From Lepeophtheirus salmonis (lineage: Eukaryota; Arthropoda; Copepoda; Siphonostomatoida; Caligidae), in the NCBI RefSeq assembly GCF_016086655.4, contig NC_052141.2:4216001-4280000 (forward strand): 64,000 bases of DNA, in the 5' to 3' direction. This document shows, piece after piece, positions 55,655 through 64,000 of this stretch; position 1 is the first letter of the stretch; each line of letters starts with the position of its first letter. The position numbers were made by a program, and so were the translations under genes. The notes under the pieces were generated by a model. That model was not told the origin of the DNA. It worked only from the letters and a program-made list of their open reading frames with translations, and searched no databases.

Positions 55655-56425
55655 AGAAATGAAAGGAGTTTTTACTAGTCCGACACAGAATATTATTATG
55701 TAATGATGTATCAATATATATATTTTTGGAGAATCATACAATTTAAAGTGAAATTGATTTTATATTTATCATTCAATATTTATTTATTATTTTAATACGT
55801 ATTGCGTTATGTATGTATAATATTACTTATTTGCTAAAGGAAAAAAAACCGAAAAACTAAGTGAAAATAATTAATAAGTATTTATATATCAAATTCTCTG
55901 ATGTAATACAACTTTTTGAGTGTGTATTTTGTGCGTTATTTAATCATAGTCGAATTACGAATTAGAAAGCACAAATAAGAAATATATATTATAATATATG
56001 CTATTTTATTTATTTCAGTTGTTTCTTCTATAAATATCATATAATGTATTGTGAGGGATATCCGCTAGAGGGAGTATACTGTCGACACAAAAACAAGACA
56101 TAATGATGTGGATTAGATTTGTATTCTTAAACGAATATTTGTTCATTTCTACCAACAAATATTTCTTATTAACCCTTTCTCTGCGTCGTAAATAGCACTT
56201 AAAGTAGCCATAATTGATCACCACAATACAATGATGATATATTGATTGATTTTATATGAATGGGGTCAATAGTGACTGTTTGATGTACTCAAACAGCCAT
56301 TAGAGCGCCCTCTATCCAGTCAAAACCTGCCAGGAGCGTAAATTTTCAATACTTAAAATAATTCAATGACTTTGTGTCGTCAGTTTCTTGGGATATAAAT
56401 GTAAATCTTGTGTATTTTTTAGTTT
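55655..56425. other. No gene seen
   Basis: Non-coding. No EF-hand-like frame on the minus strand. Confidence 0.45.
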
Positions 56426-56429
56426 GCCC

Positions 56430-56860
56430 GTTTTTTTTAAAATTGGTAGTCGGAAGAATGAATTTTCTTTTCCTTAGCAGTTGTCTTTATTATTTAATTT
56501 CTGAGTGGTGAACGTCCTTTCCTAAATAGATTCAATTATATTCAAAACTTGCTTGAACGTTCGTGTGTGCTCATAAAAGACGGAGAGTAACCCTAAGGAT
56601 TTGTTGGGGAGTTATAATTGTAAGTCCTATTTGGACTCAGAGTAGAATTGGGGATCGACATCTGAGAAATTCTGTCAAATATCCTTGTTGTTTATGTCCT
56701 TCCACCCCCTCCTCACTCGTCACATAGGATTGCAGCTGATTAAATGACACGTCATGCCAGCTAAGTTGCTCTCCTCGAAAATATTCTTCAAATTTTCAGT
56801 GTTACCATGTGGATTGACGGTTTCTTTTTTTTTTTGATTGACAAAGATTGCTTTGAGGTT
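56430..56860 (+). repeat. GGACTCAGAGTAGAATTGAGG interspersed repeat, longest copy
   Basis: TTTTCCTTAGCAGTTGTCTT, GCTTGAACGTTCGTGTGTGC, TTTGGACTCAGAGTAGAATT, GGGGATCGACATCTGAG, CTGATTAAATGACACGTCAT, CTAAGTTGCTCTCCTCG. No coding frame. Confidence 0.75.
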
Positions 56861-56903
56861 GAATTTTTCACATTTTCTAATATTTTCAGTCATTTTATAT
56901 CGT

Positions 56904-57780
56904 TTAACACTAGAACGACGGATGGTAACTACCCCCCTTAAACTACAGTGGATATCAAAAATGATACCCTTTTTTATTTTTAAATATCTGTAAATATGTT
57001 ACGTTTTGCTAATAATGATAGACCTGGGACTTCCTTTAAAATGTTTTCTTGCCTAAAACGGGCTGAATTCTCTCTCATTCATATTGGTGCCAAATTGTGT
57101 TCTCCTTACCGACATGCACTAACTCTCCTAATAAGTTGGTTGTTTTATGTTTCTTAGAAGGTGGTAATTGAGTCACTTGATTGTATTCTGACATTTAAAT
57201 GTTATATAATCCAATTAGTTGTCAATATATACAAATAGCATCTTGCAAAACTAATAATGGTATTCAACAAAATGTATCACCGACAGGTTAGTCAAAAACT
57301 TCAGAATAGTAATCAGAAGAACTTAATTAAGGTAGTTGGATATATTATTAATCTAGTTCAACACAAGAACATGTCTTATTTCATCATTGGATATTGTTTT
57401 CTTTGACATCCTAGCGCAATAACAGGTTGAATCAGAATGGCTAGCTCAGCAAAATCTCTGTTTATATTTATATAAGGAGGCTATACAATTCCTTTCTAAA
57501 GTTGTCCATTCCTGTCTGACCTTGCTTCAACCTTTTAATACACAATTGTAGGATAAAAACATTATTTGAAATGATGGGATATCAAATATGATAACCACGT
57601 CTGTCTAGGGAGTGTTCACTATATGAACGAAACGATTACTAATTTTGTTTTTTGTGGTTAAGGAAATGAATTAGGAGAATTCAAGAACTTTTGAACAAAT
57701 ACAATTAATAAGTTTTTCACAATGTTTTATTGAATCCCAAATGGGTAACAAAAATGATAGCCTCGTCGTTCTAGTGTTAA
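56904..57780 (-). mobile_element. piggyBac-like non-autonomous element flanked by TTAA
   Basis: The element lies between TTAA sites (56904-56907 and 57777-57780). Its ends are inverted repeats: TTAACACTAGAACGACGGAT on the left, and in reverse complement TTAACACTAGAACGACGAGG on the right. TTAA target duplication and a CNCTAGAA start are typical of piggyBac. On the minus strand near 57410 a short frame reads MSKKTISNDEIRHVLVLN, like the first residues of a piggyBac transposase; the rest is full of stops. Near-identical ends suggest fairly recent movement, probably using enzyme made elsewhere. Confidence 0.8.
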
Positions 57781-57784
57781 AATC

Positions 57785-59120
57785 CTATCGAGCTTTATCA
57801 CAGTTTGTATATAGTGCTCCCTGATGTATATTATATACCAATACAGTATAAAGAAAATAGGGAGTATATTACATATGGAGCATTGTATAAAATAAATGGA
57901 ATCTCCCAGGTGTTTAGCTCAACTCATATTAAAAAAAAAGAAAAAATCCGAGCGAGAAGTACATTATATAAAATTTAAAAAAATTAATGTGACTTTAAAT
58001 GAGGTTCAGCAACGAATTAAAGTACTCCCTGATTCATCAAATCCTAATTTAAAAAAATATAAACTGTTATTTTTTTTTTTTGTTAATTGTGTGGAGTATT
58101 GAGTGAGTTTATTCATCAAAATCGGAGAGCAGTAATCAGGATTTGGTGTGGAGTTATTTTCTATATTATTAAAGCAAAATTTGCATGTTTGTCCACTCCT
58201 AATAACTCCAGATAATCCCGGGTACTAACGGTGTAGTTGGGGTCGTTTCTTGATTGCTTGTTATAAAATGGGTCGCTTTATTTGAAAGGTTGGAAAGAAT
58301 TGGCTGAATTACAAATGATTTTTAAGGGAAAAGGTTGCGTGATATAATCAAAGTTTAGACCATATGACCATTGTACACCTCATTTCATTTTCTACATGAG
58401 TAGATGTCCCAGCGTTGCTCCGGATATTTAGATATTAAAATTAATTAAATTTATAATGTATGTCTCCATATTCGTAACTTAGCCTTTCCCTTTTTGGGTT
58501 CTGACTAGCTCCTGGACAGCGAATACTACTTTTTGTCTTCCCATACTGTTGTTAGTACTAACGTTAATTGTAACTAAATGGACTAGTTTTAATAATATTT
58601 ATCATTATGATATATATATATATATATTTGTTTTTTTCATAAACGCCTTAACGAATTTTTTAAAGGAATAAATTTTAACAAAATGAAACTATCGAATATC
58701 AAAATTCTGGACAGTTGAGCGCGGATCGTTGAACTTTCGTTCGCTCAACTGTCATGTTATGGTCAAAGATCCTTTGCCTAATTATCTCTTCTTTTTTTCT
58801 TCTTCTCTAAACCTTATAATATCCTTTAAAAAAAGTGTGCAAAGAGCAAAGAACCAACTTGCAACGAGAATCACTCTTAGAATTTTACTGTCTTTATTTT
58901 TTATTTTAAATAGTCGTTTGTTAGTATAAAAAACTCGTTTCTTGAAAAATGCTATTAAGGCTTTGAAGGCCAAAAAATGTTACTAGAACCGTCTTTGGAG
59001 CCCTAAGAAGCTACATAAAAATTCAGCAAAATCCATTTATGTTAGATAGATTCAAAATTCCGAAAATAAGATATTGAGTGTTTAGTGGCCTTTCTCTCAA
59101 AAAATCATAGACTTTATCTT
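57785..59120. other. No gene seen
   Basis: Non-coding. 58160-58235 carries a copy of the short Helitron-like-end repeat. TA repeats at 58610-58627. Confidence 0.4.
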
Positions 59121-59126
59121 CCAAGT

Positions 59127-59305
59127 CAGGGACGGGCAACTTCCTTGAAAAAGAGAGCCAAATTTTTTTCAGCACTATTATTGGAGGGCCACATGACCGA
59201 CCATATTTTTTTTTTTTTTTTTTTTTTTAAATATTATAAATTTTAATTGATCTATTTTCGGGACACACTAACTGAGTACCCCCTAAGCCGCCAGTTGCCA
59301 CCCCT
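59127..59305. mobile_element. Small hAT-like element (about 180 bases)
   Basis: Inverted ends CAGGGACGGGCAACTTCCTT and (reverse complement) CAGGGGTGGCAACTGGCGG. A T-run (59203-59228) fills the centre. The pattern of CAGGG..GGCAAC with gaGGGCCAC inside is hAT-like. Flanking bases do not show a clear 8-base duplication. Confidence 0.6.
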
Positions 59306-59789
59306 GATCTATCTAAATATGAATATACTACAATAAAATAGGACATATGTGTTCATTAGATTTAAAAAAAAAAAAGGTTTAAAGTTATTTGTCAAAATTA
59401 AAGTATTTATTGAACACCAACCAGCCTTATCCAAACGTACGTACAACATGAAAATATCAGCTCATATTTTTTTATAATTATAATAGACATTATTTATTCG
59501 TAAATACCCTTAAGAGAAGGAAATGCTCCTCTTCAACTAGCTTGAACCCAGCCTTAATAAATAAAAGATGTTAAATAGTAGGACATACAACTCAAACCCT
59601 TCTTCCATTTATCATTTTTTATTATTATCATTATTAAACCGGACCATTCTTGACCTTGAAGTATTATTAACATACCTAATATAAAAAGGCGGAAAACATA
59701 TATATAAATATATATATATATATATGGTGCTTCAACATAAAATAACATAGAACAAAAATCAACAAAAACAGAAAATCTCAATTAATTCA

Positions 59790-60157
59790 TTTACTACATA
59801 TAACCATCCAGCCCAATATTTAATAGACATATTTGAGTGAATTATAGCTTTTGTACTCAAATTACTAGGACTAGTTAAGATATACAATAATTTTATCTAT
59901 AGTTTAGAACCTTTTCTTGATTTAAGGCATCAATATAGGCTCTTGAAATAAAACATGTCAAATTTCTAATTCTTTTATAAGAACTACCAATTTTGATTAC
60001 GTTGAGCAGAATGTGCAACGCACCACCCAAAGGGTTAATAAGAATAACTTGTTGTATAAATATTTAGGAATATTCGTGGAAGTATACTTATGTACTCCAA
60101 GGTAATTTTGAGAGAAATCATTATGCTTGATTTCGTGTAGACGGACCACTTACTTAT
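59790..60157. repeat. 350-base-class satellite, left of a mariner insertion
   Basis: CCAATATTTAATAGACATAT, ATTACTAGGACTAGTTAAGA, TTAAGGCATCAATATAGGCT, CAACGCACCACCCAAAGGGT, TAATAAGAATAACTTG. Confidence 0.75.
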
Positions 60158-61300
60158 TAGGGGTCGTTCAAGAAAATCAATCCAAATTATTTCAATTTTA
60201 AAGTGAGAGGTTGAGCGTTCGCTTTAAGTTATTTGTGAAACTTTTTATTCAAAACAAGGATTTACGATGGAGCAACAACACCTTCATCGAATTCGCTGGG
60301 CGGGACACAGTCCAGCGTCATCAAGAAAATGCACGGGTGTCAAAAGACCAGAGTCTACGACGTCTATAACCTCTGGAAGGAGAAGGCATATAAGAGAGAA
60401 AAGCCTACATGTCCTGGAGTGATAAAAAAATCGTAGGCTTGAAACGGTCCGTGAAGTCATCTCCTTGTACTCTGATTAAATCTCTTGCCAAAAAGCGTCA
60501 AGTAAGCAGTACAACCGTATTTAGGACCATCAACACTGACCTGCGAATGAATTCATACCGCCTCTACAAAAGACCCATCCTTACAGACAAAATGAAGGGC
60601 CCCTGGCTGACCACGGAAGAAAATTAATGAACTATTTGAAGTCCCACAATATCCAGAACGACGGATGGTTGCCCAAAGAGAGAGCTAATGTCCCCCATTG
60701 ATTTATAACCAAGTTTCCGGGAAGCATCATGAACCTTGGGGTCATTGGGAGCAACGGGAGTGGCATGCCCTTATCTTCTTTGAGCCAAAAGAAAGGGTGG
60801 GAACAGATAGTTACTGTCAACTCCTGCCGGACCAAATGATACCTTCGTTGAAATCTAATACCAATAGTGTCGATTTCCTGTTTCAACAAGTCTCAGTCGC
60901 TTCTGACAAGGCTACAAGATCCAAAACTTCTTCAAAGAAGATTTAGGGACACCTGGCCCTCTAACTCCTCCGATATGAATTCCATGGATTACTTCTTTAA
61001 AAGGGAGTTAGAAACGAAGGTTTTTGTCAATTCAAACAACATTGTCGACTCCTAGAAGGACTCCATCATAAAGTACTAGAACAAAGTCTCCTCCCACGGA
61101 CGTGTTCGGTCTGCAAATCCATTCAGCCTCGTATGGGTCGAATGATTGGCGAAGATGATAGAAAGATTAAATGATTTTTTTTTCTTTTTTATGATTAGAA
61201 GTTGTAAATAAAATTTCAAACCTCTACTTGCTTCCATTTTTGATCAGAATGTAGTTAAAGGTGGTCCGGATTTACTTCAACGAATTTTTTGAAAGTGCCG
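60158..61300 (+). mobile_element. Mariner-like element with decayed transposase, inserted in satellite
   Basis: A plus-strand start near 60267 reads MEQQHLHRIRWAGHS; then KKIVGLKRSVKSSPCTLIKS, LAKKRQVSSTTVFRTINTDL, RMNSYRLYKRPILTDKMKG: the second helix-turn-helix and linker. Later frames give WPSNSSDMNSMDYFFKRELE, the last catalytic motif in altered form (SSDMN for SPDLN). Frameshifts and stops separate the blocks. The ends are only roughly inverted (GTTCAAGAAAATCAATCCAA versus CGTTGAAGTAAATCCGGACC). Confidence 0.75.
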
Positions 61301-61304
61301 CAAA

Positions 61305-62550
61305 TTAAATTTATTCATTTAATTGATAAAGGCCCCGATATGGCCCCTTTCAAACCAAATATGTCAATTTATCATCATTGTGACGATTAATTTTGGCTAC
61401 TTTAAGAGTCCAATTTGCGGCAAACACAATTGGTTAATTAGAATAATTTGTTGATGCAATCCACCCACACTCAATTTGAGCTACCCGAAAACATCATAAA
61501 CAAACTTTGATTAATAAATATATATACATACAACCAAATATTTCCTTCAACTTTTGAGTCAAATATAGGCTTTGTATTCAAGTGACAGAGATGAGTTAAG
61601 ATACCCAAGAATTGTAGCTATATAGTTTTTGATATAAAGAGGTTTATATTGATCCCTGATGGTCCCTTTCAAACAAAATATATCCCTCTATCTTTATTGG
61701 GAAGATCAATTTTGACTACTTTAAGAGAGCAATTTGGGGACACCCAAAGGGACTAGTAAGAATAATTTGCTGATAGAAATTGACGATAATTATTCACTCA
61801 ATTTTGAAATACCTGCAAACATCCAGACAAACTTTGTTGTATTAATATACAGGGTGATCCAGAAAAATTGAGAAAATCTTGCAAGGCTTATAATATACCA
61901 TTTAGTAGTGATAGAGCCATAATTTTTTATTATTATTGAACAGCATCCAATTACTTATAATGAGATCTACTCTTTTTTTCGACCACTCACTCCTGTTATG
62001 TTCTCCTCATCTGGGAATGAAAATTATACGTGACAAATTCCAGATCTCTAGGATTCCATGTCAGCTGCCATTCATAGTTCAATTAAAAAATAGCAAATCC
62101 TTGCTGCCAGTATATCTTTTTGTAGATACTATTTAGTATTATAACTTTTAAAATCAGTCACTTGCCACCTCAGAATTTCGAACTTCAAGAGTCTGTAAAT
62201 TTTTACTTTCACTCTAGTACACAGAGGCAAATATTTCATGGACATATTTGAGTTAATTATAGGCTTTGTATTCAAATTTGTGGGATGAATTAGGATCCAA
62301 TAGGTTTAGCTATTGTTGAGAACCTTGTTTTGATTTATATGACTTATATTGGACCCGATATCCGCCATTTCAAATTTAATCCATCAATTTTTTATTATTT
62401 TATTATTGTGACTATCAATTTTGGCTTCTTTAGGAGTGCATTTTGCAACACACTCAAAGGGTTAATAAAAATAATGTATTCATAGAAATTGACGAATATT
62501 TGTTGAGGAATACAAATGTCAATTTGCTTTTGTTTTGACGGACAAAATAT
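61305..62550. repeat. 350-base-class satellite, right of the mariner insertion
   Basis: At least three units, starting near 61315 (interrupted), 61540 and 62230. They share CCCGATATGGCCCCTTTCAA, TTTTGGCTACTTTAAGAGT, AGGGTTAATAAGAATAATTT and TTGACGATAATTATT. The segment 61850-62220 is not satellite-like. Confidence 0.75.
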
Positions 62551-63235
62551 ATATAGAACTATATTTTAACATCGATATATAATGTGGTGATGATTAATAA
62601 CTCATTCATTATTTCCATATTATCTACAAAAAGTTTATCAATAGCAGAAATTTGTTATGAATCAAGCTGGCGGCTATTATTATATTGGTTATCAATTATC
62701 ACATAAACTTGAACATTAATCAATCATGAGACAATTATATTTGATACCACATTTTATCATTGATCATTTAATATAATACTAGCAGGAGTACCTGGGCATT
62801 TCTTACAGGCATTAGGCATAGACAACAAACAAACGTACAAACTTTGTTTCCAAAATAGGGATGAAAAAATGGTCTAAATCAATGTTAATATAAATCTAAA
62901 AGAAATGTATATGTTCGTAAGAGAAAATTATGTTTATAAACACAGGACAAATCCACATTTTCTTGGATCCGGGTCCTTTTGGATCTTTAGACGTAAATAT
63001 TAGAGTCATTTTGAGTGCCCAAACACTTGGATCTAGGCCCGTTTTCAAAATTAGAGGGATATTAATATCGAATTTTATTATTATTTTAACAAAAGTTCGG
63101 ACCCTTATAAAATAGAATCTTGATTAAGGTTACATTTTTAGTGATTACCAATTCCGATACAATTACTTTTAGAACATAATATTAGTTACTTATATAATTG
63201 CATTGGTAAAGCCACGCAATACAACCAGGGGCGTC
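62551..63235. other. No gene seen
   Basis: Non-coding. 62770-62860 holds a reversed short repeat whose reverse complement ends GCCCAGGTACTCCTGCTAGT, the clearest Helitron-like 3' end of the group. Confidence 0.4.
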
Positions 63236-63826
63236 CGCAGGATTATATTTTGGGTGGAGCTTGGTTTTATTATTTGGTTAAATTAAATGCATGTTTAAAT
63301 TTCGAAAATATATAGCTATTCAAAAGAAATTTGAAAAATTAAATTTCAAATATTAAATTTTTGGGGAAAAAATTTCAAATACTAAACTTTTCGAAAAAAA
63401 AAAATCAAAAATGTAAAGTTAATGAGAAGAAACTAAATTTTTTGGACAAAATCTCTAAAATTAAATTTCGAATATTGAACTTTTACAAAAAAAAAATTCA
63501 AAAATCCAAAGCTAATCAAGAAAAATTAAATTTTTTGGACAAAATCTCCAAAATTAAATTTCAAATATTAAACTTTTTCGAAAATGAAATCAAAAATCTA
63601 TTCACAAAAAAATTTCAAATATTAAATTTTTGGGAATAAAATTTCAAAAATCCATAGCGATTCACAAAAAATTACATTCCTTGCAAAAAAAAAAAAGAAA
63701 AATTTTATTTTTGCTCTGCTGCTTAATTTGACCGAATAACGGAAAAAAGTTCAAGTAAAAATCAAAAATTCCTAAATTTGGGGAGTGATACAGCCCTTCC
63801 AGCCCACCCGCTGCAGACACCCCCGA
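63236..63826. mobile_element. CAGGGGCGTCC AT-rich element, best-preserved long copy
   Basis: Left CAGGGGCGTCCGCAGGATTA, right (reverse complement) CGGGGGTGTCTGCAGCGGGT. The core holds about seven imperfect units alternating AAATTTCAAATATTAAATTT with TCAAAAATCCATAGC and TTCACAAAAAATT. The 92-residue Lys/Asn/Phe frame at 63361-63639 is only this repeat read through. The ends resemble hAT termini, but an 8-base target duplication is not evident. Confidence 0.7.
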
Positions 63827-64000
63827 CAATTGTTGTATAGATGTCGCTCCAAGCACTTATAAGGATAATAGAGATGCTCCGTTCGATATAGATGATATTA
63901 TTTTCTTAACTAGGATGAAGCATTAAGCAATACTATAGGCTTTTTAAGATCCGTAAAAGTTTAATTATACAAAGGCTGTTAGGATACCACAAATTTACGT

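Noticed and set aside
63361..63639. 92-codon Lys/Asn/Phe-rich frame with internal repeats
   Set aside because: It is the AT-rich minisatellite core read through, as are the frames at 25763-26053 and 26231-26491.
54660..64000. Search for the missing N-terminal EF-hand exons of SCaMC
   Set aside because: No minus-strand frame with a D-x-D-x-D-G loop and splice sites was found; the region is explained mostly by repeats.
1..64000. Prokaryotic features (CRISPR, operons, ribosome binding sites, prophage)
   Set aside because: Sequence shows spliced eukaryotic genes and eukaryotic transposons; the tandem repeats have no CRISPR-like spacer layout.

Overview
This is an AT-rich, repeat-dominated eukaryotic window. 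Genes are split by GT..AG introns, coding density is very low, and decayed DNA transposons are everywhere (at least nine mariner-like remnants, three Tc1-like, one piggyBac-like, several hAT-like, many small inverted-repeat elements). The gene types and the mariner-rich, AT-rich landscape fit an arthropod; a copepod such as a sea louse is my best guess, but that is inference from general resemblance and no marker here proves it.

Two protein-coding genes are supported. (1) On the minus strand, a calcium-regulated mitochondrial ATP-Mg/phosphate carrier (SCaMC, SLC25A23/24/25 family) is recovered as five exons: 54566-54653, 27174-27285, 8619-9209, 6808-6961 and 5670-5863. All phases agree at every junction, giving about 378 residues from the third EF-hand to the stop codon. 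The N-terminal EF-hand exons must lie beyond base 64000. (2) On the plus strand, a BAR-RhoGAP gene of the RICH/ARHGAP17/SH3BP1/RhoGAP92B type occupies three exons (52520-52606, 52680-53042, 53111-54481) entirely inside the 27.3-kb SCaMC intron. It stops only 84 bases from a SCaMC exon on the other strand. Its exon 2 is one base out of frame with both neighbours, next to A-tracts.

Layout. 1-5 kb: mariner and hAT transposase debris, foldback elements. 5.4-9.2 kb: last three SCaMC exons with a mariner, microsatellite and AT-rich element in the introns. 9.2-27.1 kb: a large intron with mariners, diverged tandem repeats (17.4-19.1, 20.2-22.1 and 23.1-24.1 kb) and inverted-repeat elements. 27.2 kb: one SCaMC exon. 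27.3-52 kb: a second large intron, with mariner/Tc1 remnants and nested repeats. 52.5-54.7 kb: nested RhoGAP gene and the SCaMC EF-hand exon. 54.8-64 kb: a further intron with nested repeats, a piggyBac-like element, a mariner and a 350-base-class satellite.

Functionally the two genes have no obvious link: one carries adenine nucleotides across the inner mitochondrial membrane under calcium control, the other switches off Rho-family GTPases at curved membranes. Their relation is positional. I found no CRISPR array, operon, complete transposase, tRNA or rRNA gene. Most of the interest lies in the stacked insertions, several of which can be read against an uninterrupted copy elsewhere in the window.
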